From: Bidens hawaiensis
Taxonomy: Eukaryota; Streptophyta; Magnoliopsida; Asterales; Asteraceae
Reading direction: 5' to 3'
Assembly (NCBI GenBank): GCA_021521415.1
Contig: JAIQDT010005783.1
Coordinates: 62,001 to 126,000 of the forward strand
DNA: 64,000 nucleotides
Numbering within the stretch: position 1 is the first letter of the stretch; each line of letters begins with the position of its first letter. The notes under the pieces were generated by a model. It ran no database searches, was not told the origin of the DNA, and saw only the letters and a list, made by a program, of their open reading frames with translations. Below, in pieces: positions 20,958 through 33,357 of this stretch. The position numbers and the translations under genes were made by a program.

Positions 20958-21130
20958 ATTACAGTTCCAGAGTTTCATTTAAAAAAGAGAAGGAAAAGTA
21001 AATGAAGGATAAAAAAAATTGTTGTGTTTTTGAGTTTCATTTAAAGAAGGAAAATAAAGACAAAAAAAGGTGTTCCCGAGTTTTATTAAAGTAAAGAAAA
21101 GGTGTAGGGAAATTAAAAAAAAAAAGTAAA
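20958..21130. repeat. Three tandem copies of a TIR-element end
   Basis: GAGTTTCATTTAAA (or GAGTTTTATTAAA) preceded by GTTCC-type sequence occurs at about 20970, 21031 and 21077, each followed by A/G-rich sequence. The same terminal sequence (TGTTCCCGAGTTTCATTTAA) begins the TIR element at 45450. Confidence 0.55.
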
Positions 21131-21787
21131 ATAGAGAAATTGTATTTTTTTCAAATTTCACGATTTTGTTTTATATATTTTGTCTATGTTCATAGTTAAT
21201 TAGAACATTTAGTTATGACATCAAATAACTAACTTTGGCTAGTATTGATTTATAATTAAATAATTAGAACATTTATTTTATCTGCTGTAGAAATTCAAAC
21301 GCGTACAAAAAAAATGTAGTTGTCCAGGAAGTAATTGTGACTATGTAGAAAGAAAATTGCAAATTGCAATTGCGTGTAAAGAAGTTGCATATGTGTAGAT
21401 TGTTTAAATCCGGTGATGGAAGAATTCAATTACTGTGTAAGAATTACATAAATTATTCAAGAGAGAGGAAAGATAAAATTATATTATAACAAGTTTAGGT
21501 TTTCCGGCTAGTGTTCACAGTCGTTGATCATAAATAACGGTTTCCTCGAATCGAAAAACGATCCCAATATGATGGATTTAATCAGTAGTTCATTTAAATA
21601 TACGTTTGGTCGTAAAAAAGTTATAATTATTATAGTGATAATACATATAGAGAATAATTAATGTCTAATTAATGTTTACTTGAAAAAGCTTTCATTTATG
21701 TTTAAAATTTAAAAAGTTAATAATGAAATTAAAAAATGGTCCATATTTCAACTTATTATTTATTTATATATATATTTAGTGTTTTAT
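21131..21787. other. AT-rich non-coding region
   Basis: Nothing coding is seen. It leads up to a Helitron-like 3' end. Confidence 0.4.
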
Positions 21788-21813
21788 CCGGCGTATTGCG
21801 CCGGACAAGCTAG
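21788..21813 (+). mobile_element. Helitron-like 3' terminus with hairpin
   Basis: CCGGCG-TATTG-CGCCGG forms a perfect 6-bp stem with a 5-base loop. It is followed by ACAAG and CTAG, then T. Hairpin plus CTAG/T is the classic Helitron 3' end. The 5' end was not identified, so it is unclear whether the MADS-box gene lies inside. Confidence 0.6.
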
Positions 21814-22137
21814 TAAAAAATGAGCGATAGTAAAACTCAAGCGTTGGGGCGGTAATTTGCATGAATTTTGTCTGGTTCAATTACGTGTGTTATTGTACCC
21901 GAACTAAAACCAAATTTAAAACAAAGAAAATTATAATAACTGAGGTGGATCAATGGAGATGTCGGTCTATAAAACCTCGAGTGTTGGTAAAACCCGCTCA
22001 TTGTCTATCCTGAACGTTGAGGCGGTGATTATACCAAATTCTATCGGTTTCCATCGCGTTGACTACAATACCGGAAGTAAAAACAAAAAAACAAAATCGA
22101 CATTTAGTGTAAGGGCGTGTCCAGGTCAAAAATTGGT

Positions 22138-22209
22138 GGGATGACGTCTCGTTATATTAAATTTTTATCACGTGGGATGACGTCTCGTTATATTAAATTT
22201 TTATCACGT
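22138..22209. repeat. Perfect 36-bp tandem duplication
   Basis: The unit beginning GGGATGACGTCTCG and ending TTTTTATCACGT occurs at 22138-22173 and 22174-22209 without differences. It contains TGACGT. An ORF at 21953-22144 (63 codons, with a TSSVGKTRSLSIL segment) runs into it and has no recognised family. Confidence 0.8.
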
Positions 22210-23757
22210 TCTTCACCTGTGTCAACATTATTTGTCTTTTTTAGAGATAAATAAATTTTGTTGATTCAAAAAGGGTTAGGTTAAACATATCCCTTGTGTA
22301 TTTGTCATACCCCCTCCCCTAGCTTTCAGTTCATTCAACAATTTTATTTGATATATCACCACCCTCTAATATTTTTAGTCATTTCAAGTCTCTTTTAAAA
22401 TATCAAATCAAATACTATAAAGTTTATTTTTATTATTTATTTTTTTGTTATTTTCTATCTTTTTGTGTTTATTGTTCTTTATCATAATAATAATATTTAT
22501 TATCATTATAAAATGTATTTAAAGAATAATGATATAACATCTTTATAAAAACAATAAAACGTTTTGGTTATATTTATCTTATCATATGCCTCGCATCCGA
22601 TAAAATGATCATTTAGATATTTTTAATAGGTATAATGCATGAAGTTAATGTCACATGATCAACTTATTGATCAAGTCTTATGTTTTTTAATATGTTTTAT
22701 TGATGGAAAAATATGGTTATTTTTTAAAGTAAGCTATCTATAAAAATTATTTAAAAAGAAAAACACACCCTAAAAGTATTAAAACACTTATAGAAAAAAA
22801 AATTTAATTTAAAAAACATTTTTTACATAAACAACTTTTGTTATTTAAAAAAATAAAAAAATTATAATATGCAAAAAAAAAAGGAAAAGCAAAACTATTT
22901 AAGTGATATAAAAACTTTTTTTAATTAATAATGATAGTAAAAAATGACAAATAATAAACATAAAGATTTTAATCGTATTAGTGTAAAACTTGAAGAATGA
23001 TGTATATTTAGTAAAAATGAAGAGGATGAGGGTAAACCTAACATCAAAACGATAAAATCTCCCAAATAACCATTTATTAGTCGAAGCGGGCTATGAAAAT
23101 CAAAAGTTTATCAATCAAGTATGTGTCTAATAGTTCGTTTGTTTTATTTTACTTGTAAGTAAACAGAACCAGTAAAATTAAACATAAACTCGTTAGGTAT
23201 AAATTCTTTTTGTTAAGGGCATGTGGAGACTAGAAATTGGGCTTAAATCACCAGGGACATCATGTAATTTCTTCTATGATTTATCTAATATTTTAAACAC
23301 TATTAAATTGGACCTTTTCCAACGCAGAGTGCACATAAAAGACCAACCCTTTATGGGTCTAAGAGGTTAGCCCATTAATATTAACAAAGATTCATGTTTC
23401 AGAATTCTAGCTATATTCATTTTGAAATATATATATAAATCTAGTATAATTTTTTAAATTATATGCAGATAACCATAATTGTATAAGAACAGTTCAGTTC
23501 TTTAAACCTAAACATTTTTACTGTTCTGGTTTTAGAAAAAAAAACATCTAGCAAAGACGGTCTGTAAATTCGATGGTACAAAATATACTACAAGCAAAAA
23601 TTTGGCACTAAAATAGAAACATAGATGCAAACAAAATTTATCAGATAAAACGATAACTGTTAAAACAATAAATAAAACCAAATTATAAGAAAAATGACGG
23701 GCGAGTCAAGGATTTTTTTTCCCGCCAAGGGCCAAAAGTTGACCAATCAAAACAGAT
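22210..23757. other. Long AT-rich non-coding stretch
   Basis: No ORF above 60 codons with any domain. It contains long A and T runs (22740-22960). I see no feature that can be named. Confidence 0.45.
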
Positions 23758-23760
23758 TAA

Positions 23761-23938
23761 GGGGGTGTTTGGGATTCCTTATTTTGCCTCCTTATAAGTT
23801 TTCATTAAGTTAACAAGTTACAAAAGTGTAACTTATGGAACTTTTCTTCTCACAATATAAGCAATCCCAAACACCTTATTACTTTTCAAAAAGTTTATAA
23901 GTTATAAGTTGGTGAAAATAAGTAATCCTAACACCCCC
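23761..23938. mobile_element. Tourist-like MITE, 178 bp, flanked by TAA
   Basis: GGGGGTGTTTGGGATT at the left end and AATCCTAACACCCCC at the right end form near-perfect inverted ends. TAA precedes (23758-23760) and follows (23939-23941). GGGGGTGTTTGG ends with a TAA/TTA target are typical of Tourist (PIF/Harbinger) MITEs. Confidence 0.82.
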
Positions 23939-24232
23939 TAAATGATTTCTTTTACCAACCAAAGAGAAATTAAATAACCAAAAGCATTAAGTAAAAAAGC
24001 TTAGCCAGGACTAAAAACAAAGTTACATAACAAGAAGTTGATTTTTTAATCATTTGGTCCAAACTAATTTTAAACGGATCAAACATGCTAAAATTAGCCA
24101 CAAACAAAAACAATAAAACTAATGCACCTAAAAGATCTCTATTAAGCAATCCAACTAAAACCATCAAAAAGAATAAATACGTATAAGAAAAACATTTCAG
24201 TTTTGGAGTTTGCTGTTGATATTGAAATGAAC

Positions 24233-24524
24233 CCTCTTAGTAGAGGTGCACAAACCGGGTATTTTCAAGAACAACAAAAGTCAAAACCAGGCCGAGTAGG
24301 AACCGTTTTAGGGTATAGTCGGGTATTTCACCAGGTTTTCCGGGGTTTTTTTGGTTTCGAGTAGGGTCGTGTTTTGAACAAGTATTTCCGGTTTCGGTGG
24401 GTCCGGGTGGTTCCGGTTCCGGGGAAAAATCCTATACCATGTCGTACCCGCGAGTCAGGTACAGATAGGAATCGGTTCTGGGTCAGATCAGGAACCGGGT
24501 TTTTTGTGCACCTCTACCTGTTAG
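24233..24524. mobile_element. hAT-type MITE (copy 2) with 8-bp target duplication
   Basis: The element at 24241-24516 begins TAGAGGTGCAC and ends GTGCACCTCTA, a perfect 11-bp inverted end. The flanks CCTCTTAG (24233-24240) and CCTGTTAG (24517-24524) match at 7 of 8 positions. The interior is rich in CCGG/GGTT. It has the same ends as the copy at 14075. Confidence 0.82.
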
Positions 24525-24869
24525 GTTTTTATTTTGATTGAGCCGTTAAACATTTGCCTTATAGGTGCCACTTAATGGGCTGTTAGAATCACATTGAAAT
24601 TACCTTTGGACCCCCTCGTGAAAATGGGCCTATGCGGTCACCTACCATACACCCCATTACCCCACTAGTTTAAGAGATTGGTAAAAACACCTATAACCTT
24701 TTATGGATAATTTAACTTTCAAAATATTGCTTTTCTTACAAAGAAGTCATAAGTAGATGAAAGTAGTATTAACTTTTTTTATATACCATAGTGCACTAGC
24801 CCAATGATATCTTGGTATGTTATATAAGATGTTTCCTCCTTTTGTGTGATATCGGGTTCCATGGTGGAC

Positions 24870-24923
24870 ATGCCGCTCAAAGTTGGTATGCTGATGGAAC
24901 CGCTCGAAGTTGGTATGCTGATG
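24870..24923. repeat. 27-bp tandem duplication
   Basis: CGCTCAAAGTTGGTATGCTG and CGCTCGAAGTTGGTATGCTG, each followed by ATGGAA, lie in direct succession with one difference. Confidence 0.75.
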
Positions 24924-26702
24924 GAAAATTATCCATAGGTTAACAGACATAACAACATCGACACTCACAACAGCACCATGCAAGGAAGACTAGGACAGTC
25001 AAGCAAGAATGCAGTTACTAATCTTTTGGTAACAAAAGAAATACAAAGTCCTCTAGCAAATACTTATGGTAAGTAACTATAAATCTTTGTGATTAATAAT
25101 GGTTGACCCGCCACATAGAGCCAACAACTGATATTACTTATTTTAAAGAAACTTGAATTTCTTTTAGAGTTATTGATGTGCATCATATTTCTCAAATGTT
25201 GAATTCCAAACACCCATTTGTCATTTTCTTTTTCATTGCATAAGGCTCTTAAGTCTTTCTCTACTTATATGATGTGCTTGTCCATCATCATCTATCACAT
25301 ATCATCTTCCATTCACCATAATTATTACATCAACATATTTGTATGAATTACGTGATATTTAATTTAATTATTGTAAACCAAAACTCTACAATACCATTTA
25401 ATTAACTTGATATTATTACTTATTTTATTTTTAAGTTTTTAAATCAAAATAATTACACTCTCTTTTTGTTCTATGTGTTCATTGTTCAATATTTTGATTC
25501 ATCTTTGTAGGTCATATACTACAAAATACCTATACTGACATACGACTTAATATTTTTAGAACTTCAAAAGAGATGAGTGGTAATAAACAAATATTACTAC
25601 TTTTTTATTTTTATATTCTTTTGTATAAAAAAATAAATAGTTTTTTATTCTATGCTTTCAATATACAAGATTTGTATAACTTGTCTATTTTAATTTTAAA
25701 TTATTCTTGCTTGACGATCAACTTCTAGAGCCCGGACCCATGATGGGAAACTTACCCTTTGAATGTATATGGTTGTTGACGTGGCATCAAACCAGCATTA
25801 AACAACTCATTGGTATACACATAACCTGGATCTTGTGAGATATATATATACATATACATATTATTAAATAAATGAATATTACTTTAAACAATATATATAT
25901 TTATTATATAAATCGATGACAGGCATGAGTGAACATGTTGTGTGCCACTATAAATCTATATAATAATATCTATGCCTTACCGAATTCAAACTCTTTATTA
26001 TTTTATTTCATATTAAAGAAATATTATCTCCATGGGTGGCTTTTATCAAACAATATAAAAACCAGTATTATATTCATGTTTATGTTTAATTATATGAATT
26101 ATTCAATGGCTTTCCCTAGTTAAAAGCAAGATGGGACCCACTTGTTTGGTTCTTAAAGGTCATGATAGATAGATAGCCTTATTAAAGTATAATTATTAAA
26201 ATAAAATAACAAAGTATTTAATTATTCTAGTATTAAAAAATCATAAGTGGGATAAAAGTTGTTGTATGGTATTACACGCTTGTCGTACTTTGTGGACTTT
26301 CTCGGCACTTTTCTCAATTTTAATTTTAATTTTGTTATTATTTATTTTATTTATGAATTTGAGAATTTGTTTGGGCCAAAAGATGGCCTTCAAACTGTCC
26401 TTTACCTTTTGTATTTCTGTCTTTTTCCTTCCCACAATTTCTTTTTGTATTCTTCAACCCTTCCTTTTTCACCACATGAAATCATATTCATCTTTTTGCC
26501 CATTAATTTTCCTTTTGTGATATTTTAAATTGAAATATTATATTTTATATCCTGAAAACAAAAACCTCGTATATTTACATTTTACACTCACTTCTTTTGT
26601 TAGTTATTACACTTTGGCTTTCAACTTTCAAAAGTTAACATCTTGGCATAATTTTTGACGGGTGTTATATTGTATGAAGACATATGATTCGTATGTGGTT
26701 GA
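24924..26702. other. AT-rich non-coding region
   Basis: Only short ORFs without recognisable domains. No gene is supported. Confidence 0.4.
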
Positions 26703-27700
26703 TGTTGGATAACAATTGGTCATCAAAGATTATAATACTCAAGTCTGATCTTTATTAAAACTTATTTTTCAGCACACATACTAAGATCAATATATAGCAT
26801 CAAAGAAACCCCTAAATACAAAAGATCAGTAGTAACTCAAGGGAAAAGGTAACGAACAAACTCAAAATAAAACATAAATAAGGATTAAACTTTAATAATC
26901 ACCCCCTTAATCCTTGTTTCATCAACCAAAGTCAACCATTCCGAGTAGCTCTCGCATTTCTTCGAACTTTATTTTCGATAATGCTTTTGTCAACGGATCA
27001 GCCTTTTGCAATTCTCCACTTACATGTTCCACATGGACATCAACCCTTTCGATACACTCACGTATAAAATGAAACTGAGTGTTAATATGCTTACGCCGAC
27101 CATGGAACATCGGGTTCTTCATAAGAGCAATTACGAGCTATTATCAACACGTAATAAAACGGGGTTTTGCTTCTCGTTAGTTATCCCAAGAGACTCTTCA
27201 ACCAAATAGCCTCACACGCACTAGCAGTCGCTGCCATAAATTCTATTTCGCAAGATGACAAAGCAACAGTCTTTTGTTTATGTGAGTTCCAAGAGATTAA
27301 GGCATCCCCATAACAAAATACCATTCCAGTAGTGCTTCTTCCATCACTTTGGTCAGTGGCATGGCTACTATCACTATAACCAACCAAGGCGTCACCTCCT
27401 TGTCAACCATAGTGAATTCCCATGTTCAATGTTCCTTTTACATACCTCAAAATACGCTTCACGAGTTGCTAATGACTCTATTTTGGGTACTACATGAACC
27501 GACTAGCAACACCAACCGAATAAGCTAGATTTGGTCTTGTGTGTAGGAGATAACGAAGACATCCAATCAATCGCCGATACAAAGTAGGATCAACATCCCT
27601 TCGTTCTCGGTTTGTAGAAACTGCACACGTGGCTCCATAGGATATTTTGATGGGTTCAATTCTGACATGTTTGTTGTCTTCATAAGCTAGTCAAAACACA
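26703..27700 (-). mobile_element. Ty1/copia fragment: RT end, RNase H and candidate 3' LTR
   Basis: On the minus strand, the RT connection (RRLIGCLRYLLHTRPNLAYSVG near 27590-27500) is followed by RNase H: GYSDSSHATDQSDGRSTTG, then ISWNSHKQKTVALSSCEIEF. After a frame break comes GRRKHINTQFHFIRE with a C-terminal DPLTKAL. These are hallmark copia sequences. Directly after lies a purine run (minus: TAAGGGGG) and a candidate short LTR, 26901-26703, with TGATTATTAA...CCAACA ends. No second LTR was found. Frames are broken, so it is a remnant. Confidence 0.82.
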
Positions 27701-28976
27701 CAGTAGATGACCTAACAAAATCATATTTTATGAAACAATCACCAAGGAACTGTGAAACATTAAAATTCATCAAGCGAAACCAAGAACACATATGCATTAA
27801 TTAAATAAAATCAAACCGTTTACTCATTCATAAAGCCAATCCAAATAAAATCAAACATTAACAAATGTTCATCGATAGCCTAGGCAGTCTATAATGTTTA
27901 GCCTAGCATCGGAAAATCAAACAAAACAATCAATTAGGAAAACATGGTGAAAACAGTATAAACGAAAGATTAAAGACGATAAAACCCGTAGTTTTCAATC
28001 TTGATCAAATAGCACTTCACCGAATGATTCCTTGCCTTCAAAACCGCCAAATAATGCAATTATAAGCTCCAAGAAACTTCAAATTCGGCCCTGGTTCGTA
28101 GGTTATTTTTCAGGTTAATAGTGTTTATATAGTGCAATTAGGCATTAAACCTAAGAAAATATGGAACTTTCTGGAATTTTTCTCTAAGCGTTACGCGGCC
28201 AAGTAATGGGTTTCTGGGAGCGCTGCGTAGCTTGCTCAAAGCTGCCCATTAGCCGGTCCGACCGGCTAATTCTTCAGGTTTGATCCTGATTCTTCCCGGT
28301 TCCTCGTTATCGCCATTTTCAAACACGTTTAACTCCCAGAATCTACAAAACACAACTATGTTTGTAGTATACAAATTATAATTAAAAACGAAAAAAAAAC
28401 TAATAAAAAAATACAATAAATATACAAGGGAAATATAAATAAGTACAATATATCAAATATCCCCATACGTACTGTTTTTTCATCCCTGAAAAAGTTTAAT
28501 GAAATGGAATCAAAATCGGAAAATAGAGTCGTAAAAACATATAGATTATTTTAAGGTTAAGAAAAATGCAAAAACTGCGATCATCGATATTGTTGTCCAG
28601 TTAAACCCATGCCTTGATCTTTACTAAAACAAATAAGATCCAACAATTTCATTATTTATATACTATAGTGGTTTCCACAGTTAACACCCATTTATTTTCA
28701 GTTTTTAATGGAATAGACCATCCCAACTTGAATTAAACCTCAAAATTAGCATATTTAAAATTTTATTGCTCCTTTTTTTCATGAATAGTTAAGACGATCA
28801 AGAGTATTGTTTATCCAGATAAAGCATCAAAGTTTACCAAAAAAACTATTAGATACATTTAAGGTATAATTATTCAATTAATTAGCAAGTGTTCCCCACA
28901 ACATGAAATACTTCCGTTATCAAGCAATACCACAAAACCATCACAATAGGTGAGTATGCACGAATTCATCTGCAGG
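27701..28976. other. Non-coding region left of the Athila-like element
   Basis: AT-rich with one GC-richer patch (28190-28310, containing AGCCGGTCCGACCGGCTAA, an inverted repeat). It may be decayed retrotransposon sequence. No gene is supported. Confidence 0.35.
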
Positions 28977-28981
28977 GTTTA

Positions 28982-29255
28982 TGATGCTTGCTGTGTAGCT
29001 TGTATAAAATATGATAAATTGGATATTTAGCTTTTGCACAATATCGTGTTTTAAATTTATAAAAGTGATTTCTACAAAGACTAAACACACACAAAATAGG
29101 CAAGTGTACATATCGTATATGTAGAATAGTATTGGTAAGAACCAAGTATCGATCCGTTGACACAAAGGTTTCTAATAATAAATCGTTGTTTTACTTCAAT
29201 CGGAGGTTTTAATCATTTTGAGGTTAATTTTTGAACTTTTTATAAAATATAAATA

Positions 29256-29318
<63 letters not shown>

Positions 29319-30795
29319 TAGGTGACCAAGATAAGAGATTCTAAACAAGTTGTTAAATTATACGAAGGTTACCATCTAAGATCAAGAATCCACTCCATTT
29401 TAGCATTGATAATTAATATGTATACATGTGATAAACTTACCGTAGAAATATATGATAGATAACTCCTTAACCCAAAGTGAGCATCTTTGGCACTAAGGAG
29501 ATGATATGCGCATTTTAAAGTCCACCATTTCCTAATGTCATACCATCTCAATGATGTCAATTTAAGTTGGCAAGTAGTTTCGTTAAGTAGAAAGATTAGA
29601 ATTGACTTCAATTTCTCGAATACCAATTCTAACAACTTCGGGTGATTGTAGTTCATCACACAACCTCCCTTGGTTGATTTAAGTAGGTTATGATTACACA
29701 TTCCATTAACATATGGTTTCTTTAGCTAATTTGATATCCTAAGCAAAGCCATTTTCGGATTACCAAGGTTTAGAAAAATACACCATAACTTATATCTCAT
29801 CATTTCTAAGTACAATATAAGGATCCATGTTTCGATAATGTATCAAAGTATTTCTATCTTTCAAGAACATGAATCGATCATGAACGGTTGCCAAAGAGAT
29901 TGACAACCACCAACTTTGAATTAGTGATTTAAGATGGTGAAACATTTCTCATCAAAAGATAATTGTAATATAACCATGTACTTAACTAGACTACATCACA
30001 TGTCTTGATTAATTATCAAGTAAAACAAAGCTTCTTCATAGATTTTAGATGGTAAAAGGAGTTTAGCTCATAATGAGCATTATGATGAACATTAAGATGA
30101 TTGATAATAACAAATACATGATTAAACTTGGAACAATCTAACCAAATGTAGATGAATCATTCTTCTTAATGATGGGGATGATGGTCGATGATGATGATTA
30201 GTGGTGATGACCTCCAAACCTTCAAACTCTTCACTAGATCTTCAAGGTGAGTGTTAGTGTGTGTTTTTATAAGAGAGAATCGGATAGAAATCTTTTCAAG
30301 ACACACTTGATGAATGCAACATGAGCCACTATTTTTAGGCAATCTGGATGGTGAGGCACGGCCCCGTGTATTTTTATGACATGTGCCAGATTCGTTTTGT
30401 CTTTTGTGTGAGCTGGCAACGGCCCCGTGGTTAGCAGACACGGTCCCGTGCTTTTTAGTGACATGTGCTCAATTCTTCTTTGTCTTTTCTGCATTCCCGT
30501 CCACGGCCCCGTGCATGCTGAGCACGACCCCGTGCTTTTGTTCTCAGATTTTGTCTTTTCTTATTCCATAAGCATGGGGGCGTGTTTCTTGAGACATGGG
30601 GGCGTGTTTCTTTGTTTTCTTGTGTTTTCTTCTGTTTTTCTTCGTCTTTTTGCTTGTTTCTTCGTTTGAGGTTTTGTTTCACCTGAAATTACGTTTTATT
30701 ATGATAAGTAGCCTTTTATGCTATGTTATTAGATAGAAATTGTAGTTTTTAGAGATTATTTGATGCTGAAAAGATGTATATTTCTATGTACATCA
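28982..30795 (-). repeat. 3' LTR of the Athila-like element
   Basis: 1814 bp with TGATG...CATCA ends. A (TA)n microsatellite at about 29258-29325 is longer than in the other LTR. GC-rich paired palindromes lie at 30357-30606. A minus-strand TATAAAAA lies near 30271-30264. Confidence 0.93.
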
Positions 30796-30812
30796 AACAT
30801 CCCCACACTTGA
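30796..30812 (-). other. Polypurine tract of the Athila-like element
   Basis: The minus strand reads CAAGTGTGGGGATGTT directly before the TGATGT start of the 3' LTR. A close relative of this sequence recurs internally at 32070-32085. Confidence 0.75.
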
Positions 30813-31184
30813 ACATTGATTGTCCTCAAGTAACCGTCTTATAAATGTTCTCTAAAAACAGCAAATTTAGATTATAGCTATTCCTTAAGCGAGCTCCAAG
30901 AAGATGAAACAAAATAACCAATCTTTATGTTAGTGATAAATAAGAAAGAACTTTTGTTTTTATGAGCTTCTGTTTTTGCAAAACGTTATAGTTCAAATCT
31001 CCACCTTTTGAAAGGTTGCATAGATCAGAAGGTAAAAAAAAAAGGTTCCGGTTTAGTGTGAGTAGGGATTGGTATTTTGTGGTGGTTCAAGGTTTAATGG
31101 TAAATACAACTTCCGCTGTTTGTCGGGAGTCTTGAGATGTCTTCAATCGTTAGCTCCTTTTCTTCCTTTTTTTTTTTGTAAATA

Positions 31185-31442
31185 CTATATACCTAATGAC
31201 TCTTTTAAGGTCAGATCATCAAGACCAGTTTTATAGAGGATGTGTATTAATTCTTCCTCAATCCTGTTATGAGTATAACTTCCAACTCTAATGGACCGTT
31301 CGGCTTTGAGCCTAATAGCCCCCATCCTCATTAGTTCGGTATATTCATGATGAGACTGAGTTTGACTTTTTCTATATCTTTCTTCGTGGGACCAGTTTCC
31401 GCAACCTAAGCATCGTTCATATCTTTTTGCTCTTCTCTTCAT
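31185..31442 (-). pseudogene. Small ORF in the env-like region of the Athila-like element
   Basis: An 85-codon minus-strand frame begins MKRRAKRYERCLGCGNWSHE and ends ILYKTGLDDLTLKES. It is basic at the N-terminus, and CLGC followed by His could be half of a metal site, but no family is recognised. It lies about 390 bp before the 3' LTR. It may be a remnant of the extra ORF that Athila elements carry after integrase. Confidence 0.35.
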
Positions 31443-32069
31443 TGCGTTTTAGGAAATTCCACAGAATGGTGGCCTTTGTTCGTTTTGGCGCCACTTTTTC
31501 CTCACCTCATTGCTAAAGAGAAAAATTATCTCCCTAAGTTCTGGAGGCAACCTAGGTTTTGTGAAGTTTATGCAGCAAAGGAAATTGAAATCGAAAGAAT
31601 GTATTTCCAGTTCTTTAGGGTCTGCCGGTAAAAGACCAGTGTTTTATTTTACCGGTTCAAAATGGATAAGGTGATCGGATTTTTGGGTTTTGTAATTTTG
31701 GTAATGGGTTTGTGTAAATATTACCTTCTTCTTTATACAACGCTTCGTGCGGTCTTGAAATGAATAATTGCGACAAGTTCTAAATCACACGAAACATATG
31801 ACTCACTCAAAGCTTCCGGAAAATATTTATATGGTATGAGGTTTATCTCACAGTAACGGAGGAATTGGGTATTAACGCCATATTTTGCATAAACTTATTC
31901 TCAATATTACAAAACTTCTTCTTACTTTTTCTTTTATGTAATGATTAATTATTTGCAAAAAAATTTCTTGGTTTTCTTTTTAGGTTTAGAATAATCTTTG
32001 TTTGCTGCAAAAAATATTTGTTTTAGAGATTTTTATAATTAGTTGGACAAACAATTTGGTCAAGTAATT

Positions 32070-32085
32070 CCCCTCCCCACACTTG
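32070..32085 (-). other. Internal polypurine tract-like sequence
   Basis: The minus strand reads TTCAAGTGTGGGGAGGGG. It shares AAGTGTGGGGA and the flanking GAGGACAAT block with the true polypurine tract region at 30796-30835. Confidence 0.5.
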
Positions 32086-32827
32086 AATCTCGCATTGTCC
32101 TCAATGTGATAAGATTCATGAAAATATAAAAATTCTAGTTGAGTATTATGGGTTAAAATGGAGAGTTACTTCCCTACGGGTTAACAAAATTTCGACAGAG
32201 CGTCCCCTGTTTTTCGTCCGTTTTCCTGTTTTTGTACATGTATAATATAAAACTGCAAACAACCAAGCATAAACTGCTGAAAATTGGGTATGAAATCATC
32301 CATCCCTAGCCCTATTGGGCTAAATTAGAACCTATCATAATGTCTTTGGCACCAACGGCCATAAAATATCCAAATCAACATAAAAATAAACAAACAAGTA
32401 TGATGAAAGGTAAATTGTTTAAAACACATAAAAAGTTCATGAAATACTACCAACCCGTAGTGAAAAATAGGGTTTGAAGTGATAGAAAGTTATTTTATTA
32501 GGTTAAAAACTCTTAACTGCCCTGACACAAAAAACACAGCCCCGTGCTTCAGGAAGCACGGTACCGTGCTGCGTAGTGCACACAGTGTTGTTTTGTTTAT
32601 TTGTCGAGCTGGTTTGTTTTTAACTGGGTTTTTATTTTCTGGTTATTTTAAACTTGGTAAAAACATCCTAAATTTCATTAAGAACATAAAAGTAAAGACA
32701 TAATTAAAGATAGATGAAATGAAAAGTACAACAACAATTCTCGGGTCCTAACACATAGTTCTAGCGGAAACAACTTAAACGAGAAACAAAGGCAGAAACT
32801 TCAACGACCACCACTTCCGAACAAGTC

Positions 32828-33139
32828 CTAGATGTGCGGTGGGGCTCGTTTGGCTTCCAAAAGTTCGTCAAGCTTTTTGTTGAGCGTGAAGATTTCTCGG
32901 TTGAGAAAGTTAAGTTTGGAAGTCACATCCTTGTGGTAGCCATTCACAACATGGAAGTTTTCGAACCTAAGCAGGTCGACTTTGTTAATCAACTCGACTA
33001 CTCGAGCTTCGGTTTGCATATTGCTTTCAACTTAATCTCTTACGATGCATTGGAGTCGCATGACTTGTTCCTCGAGGAAGGAAGATTCTTGTTGTTTCCC
33101 TTTTTTCACTGGCTTCCATTCAACCCGTTTTCCTTCCAT
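32828..33139 (-). pseudogene. Small coiled-coil ORF b in the Athila-like element
   Basis: From ATG at 33139 to TAG at 32828 the frame has 104 codons with one TAA at codon 36 (33034-33032). The product is basic at the start (MEGKRVEWKPVKKGK) and then strongly helical with heptad Leu/Val spacing (VVELINKVDLLRF and NFLNREIFTLNKKLDELLEA). No known family is recognised. A TATATAA box lies 50 bp upstream at 33195-33189. Two palindrome pairs lie further upstream (33212-33245 and 33324-33357), the same geometry as ORF a. This suggests an independent transcription unit inside the retrotransposon, now disabled by the stop codon. Confidence 0.5.
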
Positions 33140-33188
33140 TTAGGTAATTTTTGTTTGGTGTGAATGGAATAGTGAAATTATGCATGCA

Positions 33189-33357
33189 TTATATAGAGAC
33201 TGGAAGTTGAACACGGCACCGTGCATTAGGAAACACGGCCCTGTGCTGTTAGAAGAATAAATGTTCCTGAGTCAGAGAATTGTACGGAGTCAGCGCGTAT
33301 CATGCTGAAGATTCTAGGGTGACCACGGCGCCGTGTTTAAGAAAGCACGGCCCCGTG
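33189..33357 (-). promoter_or_regulatory. Candidate promoter of ORF b: TATA box plus two palindrome pairs
   Basis: The order on the minus strand is CACGGCCCCGTG (33357-33346), CACGGCGCCGTG (33335-33324), then after a gap CACAGGGCCGTG (33245-33234) and CACGGTGCCGTG (33223-33212), 16 bases, TATATAA (33195-33189). Members of each pair start 22 bp apart. The two pairs start 112 bp apart. Confidence 0.5.

Noticed and set aside
29369..29701. 110-codon minus-strand ORF present in both Athila-like LTRs
   Set aside because: It is conserved only because the two LTRs are nearly identical. No recognisable protein, and LTR position argues against a gene.
32834..33163. 109-codon plus-strand ORF in the Athila-like element
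   Set aside because: It lies exactly antisense to coiled-coil ORF b, which has a TATA box and a sensible composition. The plus-strand frame is treated as its shadow.
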